A DNA stretch of 64,000 nt, from positions 98,245-162,244 of the forward strand of contig NZ_BSOA01000020.1 of NCBI RefSeq assembly GCF_030160275.1, given 5' to 3'. This document shows positions 49,871 to 58,009 of this stretch, one piece after another. Positions within the stretch are counted from its first letter, which is position 1, and every line of letters begins with the position of its first letter. The DNA comes from Dyella flagellata. Its GTDB lineage: Bacteria > Pseudomonadota > Gammaproteobacteria > Xanthomonadales > Rhodanobacteraceae. The notes under the pieces are model-generated. The model was given only the letters and a program-made list of their open reading frames with translations, ran no database searches and was not told where the DNA came from. The position numbers and the translations under genes are program-made.

Positions 49871-51486
49871 ATTTCTCTCCTTCGTCGTCTACCTCCGTGA
49901 CCTCCAGCGAGGTACCGCTATCGAACACCCCCCGTGCGCGGGTTCTGCTAGTGGACGATGACGAGCGCAACCTGCATGCAATCAAGACCGTACTGGAAGA
50001 CATTGCGGAGGTGGTGCTCGCCGGTTCGGGCGAGGAAGCGCTGCGACAATTGTTGAAGGGGGATTTCGCAGTCATCCTGCTGGATGTCTATATGCCGGGC
50101 ATGGACGGATACGAAACCGCGCAGCTGATTCGCGCGCGCGAACAGACCAAGCGCATTCCGATCATTTTCCTCTCCGCCGTCAACAAAGAAGTGGAGCATT
50201 TGCTGCATGGCTATGCGATGGGCGCGGTGGATTATGTGTTCAAGCCGGTCGAACCCGTCGTGCTGCAATCGAAGGTGGCGGTGTTCGTCGACTTGTTCAT
50301 GATGCGGCGAGAAGTGCAAGTGAAAGCCCTGCAGGAGCAGGAACTGGAATCGCAATTGCTGCATGCACGCAAGATGGATGCGCTCGGCCAGATCACCGGC
50401 GGTATAGCGCATGATTTCAACAATCTTCTTGCGGCGGTACTGGGCGGGCTGGAAATGCTGGAGATGCGCGTACCAATGGCGCCCGAGCATGGCAAGCTTT
50501 TCGCCATCACGCGCCGCGCCGCCGAACAGGGCGCAGCCCTGGTTACACGCCTGCTGGCCTTTGCGCGCAAGCAGAAGCTGCAACCGGCCAGTATCGATAT
50601 CGCGACGCTTTCCACCGCCGTCACGCAACTGCTGGAACACACGCTCGGCGGCCTGGTAACGCTTGAGTGGGAACGGCAAGAACATCTCTGGCATCCCTAC
50701 GCCGACGCAGGGCAGTTGGAACTGGCCGTGGTAAACCTGGCAATCAATGCCCGCGATGCCATGCCCGAAGGCGGCACGATACGCATAAGCGGCAGAAATG
50801 CGCATGGCGGCCATAACGGCCTGGCCGACGGCGATTATGTGGTGCTGGCCATATCCGACACGGGCATAGGCATCTCACCGAATGATCTCGAACGAGTGGT
50901 CGAACCGTTCTTTACCACCAAGGCGCAGGGGAAAGGCACCGGCCTGGGTCTCAGCATGGTTTACGGTTTCGCGCGCCAATCCGGCGGCATGGTGCAGATC
51001 GAAAGCCGCCTTGGCCAGGGCACCACGGTGGAGATCTGGCTGCCGCGTGCAGTGGAGTTACCGCAAACCGCCGCGGAAAAACCACGAGCACTGTCAAAAC
51101 CGGCGCACGCCCAGGTGGGTGGCATGCAGCATATCCTGTTGGTCGATGATCACGACGGAGTGCGCCTGACCACCACCACCTTGCTCGAAGAGCTCGGCTA
51201 TCGCGTGACCGCCCTGCCCGACGGTGTGCAGGCTGCCGAACTGCCGGAGGAGGAGCTGGAGGCCGTGGACGTATTGATCAGTGACTACGCCATGCCGCTG
51301 ATGTCCGGGTCCGAGGTCATCCGCAAGCTGCGCGCCAGGAAAAACTCGCTGCCGGCCATCATCATCACCGGTCATGCGGATGCCATCTCGAATATTCCCG
51401 ACAGCGTGCGAGTGCTCAACAAGCCTTTTACGCTGACCCAGCTGCATGAGGCGATTATAGCGGTGGAGGCTACGCAACCGGCATGA
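49867..51486 (+). CDS. REC-histidine kinase-REC hybrid protein
   Basis: A 539-aa soluble protein overlapping the poly-HAMP kinase stop by four bases. The N-terminal receiver has [10 protein letters not shown] and phospho-acceptor Asp73 ([12 protein letters not shown]). A coiled-coil linker follows, then HisKA ([19 protein letters not shown]) with His182, and an ATPase domain with [10 protein letters not shown] and [14 protein letters not shown]. The C-terminal receiver has ILLVDDHDG and Asp473 ([12 protein letters not shown]). The N-terminal receiver is well placed to take phosphate from the neighbouring kinase and gate this protein's own activity. No HPt or output domain is present. Confidence 0.93.
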
Positions 51487-51520
51487 GCGCAGAGCCATCG
51501 CAGCTCCCAAAATCGGCTTC

Positions 51521-52222
51521 TCAGGCTCTGTCCCACAGGAATTCGCTCAGCTTGCGCAACTCATCGAACTGGCTGGCCAGCTCGAAGCTCAGCAGGAAGA
51601 TGCAAACGTAAAAGGCTCCCTGGTACTTGACCGACCACTCCAGTACCGGAGCGGCAATACGCTGCCGAATCACGGCATGATTGAGCAGCAGGCAGATCAC
51701 GACGCCTAGAGCAACGCCAGCCAATATATCCGTCGGATAATGCATGCCCAGGTACACGCGCGGGAAGCAGATGAAGGCGATGGTGTAGATAAACGCAACG
51801 ATGCCCAACCTTCGAGAGGCCAGGTAAACGCCGGTTGCCACCGCGCACCACATCATCGCGTGGTCGCTGGGAAAGGAACTCCACGAACGCATGATGGGAG
51901 CCTTGCAGGTGGAGACCTCCGCAGGGAAGTGCATGGCCAAGGCAGGATCGGCAAAGGGGCGCACCCGGAACGGCAGATAATGGGCGAGTAGCCTGCCTAT
52001 GATTAACGAAAGCATGGTCGCCGCAGCCGTGCAGACGACGATTTCCCGATCGCGGCGCGCATCGGGTCCGTTCCGGAACCAGATCCACCACAGCAAACAG
52101 ATCAAGCCAAGACCGCGTGTGAAATAGAACTTTTCGATGGCCATCGCCATGTAGTCGAAAAGAGTCGAACGAAACGCGAAGTGGTTGATAAACCGGAGAA
52201 CGGAAAGATCAAAGGGATTCAT
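51521..52222 (-). CDS. PAP2-family membrane phosphatase
   Basis: A 233-aa inner-membrane protein. The start MNPFDLSVLRFI is preferred over a frame start at 52351 because it begins the usual first amphipathic and membrane segment. The three PAP2 active-site motifs are present in order: LPFRVRPF (the KX6RP-like box), SSFPSDHAMM (PSGH-like, with Asp replacing Gly) and PRVYLGMHYPTDILAG (SRX5HX3D-like). Such proteins remove phosphate from undecaprenyl pyrophosphate or phosphatidic/glycerophosphate lipids. The gene is alone on its strand. Confidence 0.88.
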   Translation of the reverse strand: MNPFDLSVLRFINHFAFRSTLFDYMAMAIEKFYFTRGLGLICLLWWIWFRNGPDARRDREIVVCTAAATMLSLIIGRLLAHYLPFRVRPFADPALAMHFPAEVSTCKAPIMRSWSSFPSDHAMMWCAVATGVYLASRRLGIVAFIYTIAFICFPRVYLGMHYPTDILAGVALGVVICLLLNHAVIRQRIAAPVLEWSVKYQGAFYVCIFLLSFELASQFDELRKLSEFLWDRA

Positions 52223-52747
52223 TGTGGGCGCAAACTGCTGCAGGGCGGTGACAGCTCTCTGATGTACCCATTGCGCTGTGGTCCAAATGTGAAAAACAGT
52301 TTGCTGTAACGGTCGGCTGCAAACCGCATTCGGCCACGGTTTTGCGTTCACGGCCGCGCTCGGCCGCTTTCACGCCTGCACCACGACAAGACAATGAATG
52401 CTCAGGCGTCGCCGGTAGGAACGATGGCGACCGTCTCAACCATCAGGATGATCGCCCGCTCGGGCGCCCAGGTGCGATGAAGCGGCCATCGAGTACGAAG
52501 AAAAGCGCGTAGGCTGGGATGATAATCCCAGCTTTTCCACACGGCATCCCGATGCCGGGATTGTCATCCCAGCCTACGCTCCATGGATGTTCGGCGCCTC
52601 CCAGCACCATTCCGCTGGCCGGAAACATCGTCGGCGAACCGTCTTCTCTCACCGACAGCTTCGTCTGGCGAATGCCGTGCGGATCGGCGCAAATGAAAAT
52701 GGATGGGATATTTGAGGCAAAGCAGAGGGCGTGGCGACCGGATTTCC
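52223..52747. other. Intergenic region with a REP-like element and a possible gene fragment
   Basis: About 525 bases between the PAP2 and GFA genes. It holds repeat copy 4. The reverse strand at about 52590-52740 encodes a short protein-like stretch (ALCFASNIPSIFICADPHGI ... MVLGGAEHPW) without a start, possibly a remnant cut off by the repeat. I recognise nothing else. Confidence 0.5.
52509..52577. repeat. REP-like palindromic element, copy 4
   Basis: Intact outer arms GTAGGCTGGGAT and ATCCCAGCCTAC; inner hairpins CTGGGAT-gata-ATCCCAG and a slightly changed right one (CCGGGAT-tgtc-ATCCCAG). Confidence 0.87.
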
Positions 52748-53152
52748 TCACATCGGGTCTTTGTCGTAGCGGGTGATGCCTGCCGGCAATTGCACCCACG
52801 GATGCCGGCGGCATTCGTAGACGGAATCCTGCGGTGCTGGAAAGCTGGGGTCGGCAAAGGCCCCCACTGCCACCATTACATAGTTGTCATTGCCTACTTC
52901 GGTATGAAACACGTTACTGCCGCAGATGGGGCAGAACCGAAAACAAAACTTCGCGCCCTGGTCGCCGGTGCGAACGAACTCGGCGGCCGCACCGCTAACC
53001 GTATAGGGCATGGCGAAAGCTGCAAGCGCAGCGAACATGCTGCCTGTTCGTTGCTGGCAGGCCAGGCAGTGGCAAACGCCCGTGCCAAGGATTTCCCCCT
53101 GGACTTCTATCCTTAGCTGCCCGCAATAGCAGGAGGCTGTTCTGCTTGACAT
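52748..53152 (-). CDS. GFA-family zinc protein (DUF636)
   Basis: A 134-aa protein of the glutathione-dependent formaldehyde-activating enzyme-like family. The start MSSRTASCYCGQLRIEV is chosen because the frame upstream (to 53443) is Cys/Arg-rich and not protein-like. The zinc-binding cysteines are in SCYCGQ, CHCLACQQRTGS and CPICGSN, in the usual order. GNDNYVMVAVGAFADPS and the closing ITRYDKDPM are also typical. Most family members are not proven to act on formaldehyde, so only the fold is assigned. It is divergent from the M23 peptidase gene. Confidence 0.88.
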   Translation of the reverse strand: MSSRTASCYCGQLRIEVQGEILGTGVCHCLACQQRTGSMFAALAAFAMPYTVSGAAAEFVRTGDQGAKFCFRFCPICGSNVFHTEVGNDNYVMVAVGAFADPSFPAPQDSVYECRRHPWVQLPAGITRYDKDPM

Positions 53153-53303
53153 GACGATGCTCCATGGAGGTTTTGGCAATGCCCAGGACCATCGTGGATG
53201 GTACGACGCCGATGGGAAGCATTTCAGCAGTGACCTCTGGCATTGGCTCCTCCTGGACGTTGCCCGCAAGCTGGCACACGCTTTTCTGCTGCGGAGCATG
53301 TGA

Positions 53304-54470
53304 GTGAATGCCTGGCACCGTTCCCTGGTGGCCCTGTTGCTGAGTCTTGCCGCTGCCGGCGCGATCGCGCAACGCACACCGCAGAAGCAGTCATTCGACC
53401 TGCACGTGCCGTGGATACCGCAGCCGGTGCAGGTGGATGGCAAGACATCGCTAGTTTATGAGCTACGCGTGACCAACTACGCGCAGGAACCACTGAAGCT
53501 GACGCAACTCACCGTACTGGATGCACAAGATCATGTGCTGGCCGAATGGGGGAAAACCGCACTCGACCAGATACTCGGCCGGCCCGACCACCCCGCCGAT
53601 CACGACAATGCCCTGCTACCGCCCGGCATCTCTGCCATCGCCTTCCTGTCGACTCCCATAGACAGCAGCACGGCAGCTAAAGGCGGCATCAAGCATCGCA
53701 TCTTGTACGCGACGAGTTCAGGACAGACTTTTCATGTCGAAGGCGGGACCTTCGCGATCGATCCACCCAAGCCATTGCAGTTGGGGCCACCGTTGCGTGG
53801 CGGTCCCTGGGTAGCCATCTACGATGCCCGTTGGGAACGTGGCCATCGCCGCGTGCTCTACGCGACCAACGGAACCGTGCACATTCCCGGGCGATTTGCG
53901 ATCGACTGGATCCTGGTCGGCGACCATGGCGGCTATGCACGTGGCGATGGTGCTACGCCTGCGCAGTGGTTTGGTTACGGCGCCCAGGTGTTGGCCGTTG
54001 CTGACGCCGTGGTGGCGTCCACCGGCGAGGGCATTCCTGAAGCCCGCACGCTCGCCGAGGGTGCCGCGCACAAGGTCTCGCTGGAAAATGCGGCAGGCAA
54101 CTACGTGGCACTGGCACTGGGTGATGGGCGCTACGCGTTTTACGAACATCTCAAGCCGGCCAGCATCACAGTAAAAGCCGGTGACCACGTGCGTCGCGGG
54201 CAAGTCATCGGGCAATTGGGCTTTACCGGCGAATCCACCGGCCCCCACCTGCATTTTCATGTCAGCGACGCCAATGCACCGCTCAGCGCGGAGGGCTTGC
54301 CCTATGCTCTGGAGCGTTTCCGTGTCCGGGGCACGTACACCTCCATCGAAGCCTTCGATCAGGGAAAGCCGTGGCTGCCCTCGACCAAGACCGAGGCTGA
54401 TGTCCGCAGGGGTGAATTTCCAGCGCCGTTGATGGTCGTCGATTTCGGCGGTGACGGGTACGTGGAATAG
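53304..54470 (+). CDS. Secreted M23-family peptidase (LytM-type)
   Basis: A 388-aa exported protein. The start is GTG with a GGAG site eight bases upstream; the signal peptide ends near AIAQ (residue 23). An N-terminal beta domain of about 140 residues (LVYELRVTNYAQEPLKLTQL) precedes the M23 fold. Metal-site residues visible are Asp201 in GRFAIDW and His315/His317 in GPHLHFHV. The position where M23 enzymes normally have the first zinc histidine (four before the Asp) is Arg197. GDHVRRGQVIGQLGFTGEST is the usual core strand. It may cleave peptidoglycan cross-links or act as a non-catalytic LytM-like factor. Confidence 0.85.
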   Translation: MNAWHRSLVALLLSLAAAGAIAQRTPQKQSFDLHVPWIPQPVQVDGKTSLVYELRVTNYAQEPLKLTQLTVLDAQDHVLAEWGKTALDQILGRPDHPADHDNALLPPGISAIAFLSTPIDSSTAAKGGIKHRILYATSSGQTFHVEGGTFAIDPPKPLQLGPPLRGGPWVAIYDARWERGHRRVLYATNGTVHIPGRFAIDWILVGDHGGYARGDGATPAQWFGYGAQVLAVADAVVASTGEGIPEARTLAEGAAHKVSLENAAGNYVALALGDGRYAFYEHLKPASITVKAGDHVRRGQVIGQLGFTGESTGPHLHFHVSDANAPLSAEGLPYALERFRVRGTYTSIEAFDQGKPWLPSTKTEADVRRGEFPAPLMVVDFGGDGYVE

Positions 54471-54590
54471 ATCAAAGCATCCCTAGCTCCCATGCGGCAT
54501 GGCTTCGATCCTCACGCCGGCGCGCGTAAAGTATCCTGCCCTTCCGTGATTGTCCCCACCGTTCACCGTTCTGCACAGGAGTTTCCATTC

Positions 54591-55667
54591 ATGGCGGCTT
54601 CGCCCTACTCGCCATTGCTCGGCCGACTTGGCATCCGGCTACCCATCGTCCAGGCGCCGATGGCCGGCGTGTCATCGCCCGCCATGGCGGCAGCCGTAAG
54701 CAACTGCGGCGGTCTCGGCTCGCTCGGTGTAGGCGCCATGACTGCACCGCAAGCACGGCAAGCGATTCATCAGTTCCGCGAGCTGAGCCAGGGGCCGCTC
54801 AACGTGAACGTGTTCGTGCATCGGCCCGCCCAGGCCCATCCGCAAAAGGAAAGCGCATGGCTGCAGCGTCTGGACTCGCAGTTTGGACGTGCCAACGCGC
54901 AACCGCCCGCAAACCTGCGCGAGGTCTATACATCCTTTCTTGTCGACGACGACATGCTGGCCATGCTGGTGGAAGAAAAGCCGCAAGTCGTGAGCTTTCA
55001 CTTCGGCGTACCGCGACCGGACCAGCTCGCGGCGCTGCATGAAGCCGGCATTGTACTGCTGGGTTCGGCCACGAATACACAAGAGGCCAAAGCGCTCGAA
55101 ACCGCAGGTGTCGATGCCATCGTCGCGCAGGGCTATGAAGCAGGTGGACATCGTGGCGTGTTCGAACCGGATGATGAAGACAGTCGCCTGGGGACATTCG
55201 CCCTCACGCGCTTGCTGGTACGCACGCTAGGCATTCCCGTGATCGCGGCGGGCGGCATCATGGATGGTGCCGGCATTGCCGCGGTCATGAAATTAGGCGC
55301 GGTAGCCGCGCAATTGGGCACGGCTTTTATCGCCACGGATGAATCGCTGGCGGACCAGGCTTTTCGCGAGCGGTTGTTCAGCGATGCTGCGCATCACACC
55401 GTCATGACGCGCGTCATTTCCGGACGACCCGCGCGCAGTCTGGCGAATGACTTCACCCATTGGGGCGCCACCGTGCCCGACAATGCAGTGCCTGACTATC
55501 CGATTACTTACGATGCTGGAAAAGCGTTGAATGCGGCGGGCAAGGCTGCGGGCTTGACCGGTTATGGAGCGCAATGGGCTGGACAAGGGGCGCCGTTGGC
55601 GCGAGCGTTACCTACGCACGCGTTGATGCGGGAATTGGAGCACGAACTGGAGTTGGCGCTGCATTGA
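54591..55667 (+). CDS. Nitronate monooxygenase
   Basis: A 358-aa FMN enzyme that oxidises nitronates such as propionate-3-nitronate. The start MAASPYSPLLGRLG has an AGGAG site nine bases upstream; an open frame runs back to 54492. The TIM barrel shows PIVQAPMAGVSSPAMAAAVS at the start, VVSFHFGVP in the middle, GYEAGGHRGVF near the FMN phosphate site, and IPVIAAGGIMDGAGIAAVMKLGA as the second phosphate-binding strand. These are class I NMO features. It is soluble and has no obvious operon partners. Confidence 0.92.
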   Translation: MAASPYSPLLGRLGIRLPIVQAPMAGVSSPAMAAAVSNCGGLGSLGVGAMTAPQARQAIHQFRELSQGPLNVNVFVHRPAQAHPQKESAWLQRLDSQFGRANAQPPANLREVYTSFLVDDDMLAMLVEEKPQVVSFHFGVPRPDQLAALHEAGIVLLGSATNTQEAKALETAGVDAIVAQGYEAGGHRGVFEPDDEDSRLGTFALTRLLVRTLGIPVIAAGGIMDGAGIAAVMKLGAVAAQLGTAFIATDESLADQAFRERLFSDAAHHTVMTRVISGRPARSLANDFTHWGATVPDNAVPDYPITYDAGKALNAAGKAAGLTGYGAQWAGQGAPLARALPTHALMRELEHELELALH

Positions 55668-55671
55668 GCGA

Positions 55672-55744
55672 GTAGGCTGGGATGGCAATCCCAGCATTGC
55701 CATACATGCAGCATCGCGAAGCTGGGATTGTCATCCCAGCCTAC
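55672..55744. repeat. REP-like palindromic element, copy 5
   Basis: Perfect outer arms GTAGGCTGGGAT and ATCCCAGCCTAC, inner hairpins CTGGGAT-ggca-ATCCCAG and CTGGGAT-tgtc-ATCCCAG. It starts five bases after the nitronate monooxygenase stop. Confidence 0.9.
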
Positions 55745-55813
55745 ACGGCATCCCCAAACCTGTAGCAAACTTCCGGCTGCCGCCATCCACGCACAAACCA
55801 AGAGGCACGCCGT

Positions 55814-56785
55814 ATGGACCGCATCGACGCCATGAAAGTCTTCGTTACGGCGCTGGATGAAGGCAGCCTTGCCGGTGCAAGCCGAAAGACCGGGCGTTCC
55901 GCGGCGGCAGTCAGCCGCGCAATCGCTTTCCTGGAAGCACACGTAGGTGTGCCGCTGCTGCATCGGACTACCCGCTCCATCAAGCTCAGCGAAGCCGGCG
56001 AACGCTATGCCATGGCTTGCCGGAAAGTGCTTGCAGATCTGGAAGAAGCGGATCGCCAGGCGGCAGGGGAAAAATCCGTGCCCCGCGGCACGCTTACGAT
56101 TACCGCCACCGTCTATGCGGGCGTGGAACTGCTGCGTCCGATCGTGGATGCGTTCATGGAGCAATACCCGACCGTCAGTGTGCGGATGTATCTGCTGGAA
56201 CGGCCGGTCAACCTGATCGACGAAGGCATGGACCTGGCCTTGCGCATCACGCATCTTCCCGATTCGACCCTGGTCGCGCATCGTGTCGGCGAGGTGCGCA
56301 GGGTAATCGTGGCCTCACCCCGCTACCTGGCCACGCATCCTCGCATCGATGAACCAGGGGATCTATCCAAGCATCCGGTTATCGCCCTGCAACATAGCGG
56401 AGTGGAGTCGTGGACTTTTCCACCGCTTGAAGGCTCGTCAGTCCCACGAGTCGTGCCCGTCGCGCCGCGCCTGATCGTGAACAACGTACGGGCGACGATC
56501 GCCTCGACCGTCGAAGGCCATGGCGTTACGCGCCTGCTGTCCTATCACGTAGCCGAAGAAATCAAGCAGGGGCTGCTGCGCATCGTACTTGCGGATGCGG
56601 AGCAGGCGCCGATTCCGGTGCATGTCGTAGCACCGTATGGACGTCTTTCCGTACCGAAAGTGCGCGCTTTCGTCGACTTCGCCCTGCCCCGCCTACGCAC
56701 GCAATTCGCAAGCCTGGCCAGGGATGTGGAAACCAAGCCGCAGGCACCGATTCCACCGCGCCGCGGAAGAATGTCTGCCGGATAG
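55814..56785 (+). CDS. LysR-family regulator
   Basis: A 323-aa regulator. The N-terminal winged helix reads MDRIDAMKVFVTALDEGSLA, then a RKTGRSAAAVSRAIAFLE helix, typical of the DsdC/AaeR-like LysR group that begins 'M(D)R...M..F'. The effector domain includes GTLTITATVYAGVELLRPIV, LALRITHLPDSTLVAHRVGE and GVTRLLSYHVAEEIKQGLL. The SDR gene 101 bases downstream on the same strand is a possible target, since this LysR group often controls a nearby oxidoreductase. The ATG has an AGAGGC site. Confidence 0.9.
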   Translation: MDRIDAMKVFVTALDEGSLAGASRKTGRSAAAVSRAIAFLEAHVGVPLLHRTTRSIKLSEAGERYAMACRKVLADLEEADRQAAGEKSVPRGTLTITATVYAGVELLRPIVDAFMEQYPTVSVRMYLLERPVNLIDEGMDLALRITHLPDSTLVAHRVGEVRRVIVASPRYLATHPRIDEPGDLSKHPVIALQHSGVESWTFPPLEGSSVPRVVPVAPRLIVNNVRATIASTVEGHGVTRLLSYHVAEEIKQGLLRIVLADAEQAPIPVHVVAPYGRLSVPKVRAFVDFALPRLRTQFASLARDVETKPQAPIPPRRGRMSAG

Positions 56786-56886
56786 CAGGGATTCGCTAAT
56801 CCACGCGATGAGCCTAGATTGAAGGCGTCGGCGCTCCACAACTGATTGGTAGCGCGCTGGCTTCCCTTTCTTCAGAGGTCATCAGC

Positions 56887-57597
56887 ATGAACAGCTCACG
56901 CAAAGTCGCCGTCGTTACCGGCGCATCCCAAGGTATTGGCGCAGGCCTGGTCAAGGCATTTCGCGATCGCGACTATCGCGTCGTGGCCAACTCGCGCTCC
57001 ATCAAGCCGTCCGGCGATCCTGACGTGCTGGCTGTTGCCGGCGACATTTCCGATCGCGCCGTGGCAGAGCGCATTGTGAAGGAAGCGATGGCTCGCTTTG
57101 GCCGCATCGATACGCTGGTCAACAACGCCGGCATCTTCATTGCCAAGCCGTTTACTGCCTACACCGCCGAGGATTACGCCAACATATTGGGGATCAACGT
57201 CAATGGCTTCTTCCATATCACGCAGCTGGCCATCGCCGAGATGGAGAAGCAGCGCAGCGGCCACATCGTCAACGTCACCACGACGCTGGCCGAATATGCC
57301 ATCGACGGTGTGCCCTCGGTACTGGCTTCGCTGACCAAGGGTGGCCTCAATGCAGCGACCAAGTCGCTCGCCATCGAGTACGCCAAGCGCGGTGTTCGCG
57401 TCAACGCAGTAGCGCCGGGCGTGATCAAGACTCCGATGCATGCGCCCGAAACCCATGCCGCACTGGCCTCGTTGCATCCGGTCGGCCGCCTGGGAGAGGT
57501 CAGCGACGTCACGGACGCCGTGCTGTTCCTGGAATCTGCGGGTTTCGTCACCGGCGAGATCCTGCACGTCGACGGTGGCCAGAGCGCTGGTCACTAA
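56887..57597 (+). CDS. Short-chain dehydrogenase/reductase, divergent active site
   Basis: A 236-aa Rossmann protein of the classical SDR family. The nucleotide-binding VVTGASQGIGAGLVKAF is at residues about 8-24, LVNNAGIF marks the central strand, and RVNAVAPGVIKTPMH is the usual post-catalytic segment. The catalytic Tyr-X3-Lys is altered: the segment reads VLASLTKGGLN, with Lys151 kept but Ala147 where Tyr normally sits. A group of SDRs shares this ASLTKGGL form, so it is probably not a sequencing error. It may be a binding protein or use another proton donor. It follows the LysR gene. Confidence 0.88.
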   Translation: MNSSRKVAVVTGASQGIGAGLVKAFRDRDYRVVANSRSIKPSGDPDVLAVAGDISDRAVAERIVKEAMARFGRIDTLVNNAGIFIAKPFTAYTAEDYANILGINVNGFFHITQLAIAEMEKQRSGHIVNVTTTLAEYAIDGVPSVLASLTKGGLNAATKSLAIEYAKRGVRVNAVAPGVIKTPMHAPETHAALASLHPVGRLGEVSDVTDAVLFLESAGFVTGEILHVDGGQSAGH

Positions 57598-57644
57598 TAA
57601 CCGACATGGGGCGGGCGCGATGCCCGCCTAATGCCAAAGAGCTT

Positions 57645-57712
57645 GTAGGCTGGGATGGCAATCCCAGCATTAGGACGCAACCTAGCAAGCTGGGATTAGC
57701 ATCCCAGCCTAC
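57645..57712. repeat. REP-like palindromic element, copy 6
   Basis: Perfect outer arms GTAGGCTGGGAT and ATCCCAGCCTAC, inner hairpins CTGGGAT-ggca-ATCCCAG and CTGGGAT-tagc-ATCCCAG. It lies between the SDR gene and the TonB receptor gene, after a smaller GGCGGGC-gcgat-GCCCGCC hairpin at 57610-57628. Confidence 0.9.
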
Positions 57713-58009
57713 GAACTGGGGCTGGGGCGGATTGCCGGTGCCCGAGTACCGAAAGCAGCGGCAGGCTAAGCAGAACTAACCACGTGATCGCGCCCGCGCC
57801 CTCTATCGGCGATCGTCAAGCACCTATACCTATTGCTCACATGCGCATGTGATTTTCTTCATTATTGAAGGATGTCTTACCGCATCGTCAATCGACAGCA
57901 ACAAAATCGTCATACGCAACTTCTAGTTTGAACGAGTCCCCCAACGCTCTTCCGTGACGCATGTTCCGCATGCGTCCAGGGCGAGTTTTTCCCAATCGAG
58001 GCTCGTTTC
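57713..58009. other. Upstream region of the second TonB receptor
   Basis: About 300 bases. The GC content falls sharply at about 57840-57940, which fits a promoter. It contains the 16-bp palindrome at 57837-57852 and a second inverted repeat, CTTCA-ttat-TGAAG, at 57857-57870. Confidence 0.55.
57837..57852. promoter_or_regulatory. Perfect 16-bp palindrome, candidate operator
   Basis: TCACATGCGCATGTGA is a perfect palindrome 157 bases before the TonB receptor start codon, at the edge of the AT-rich promoter-like stretch. The binding protein is unknown; the OmpR-type regulator encoded downstream would prefer direct repeats, so another regulator is more likely. Confidence 0.5.
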
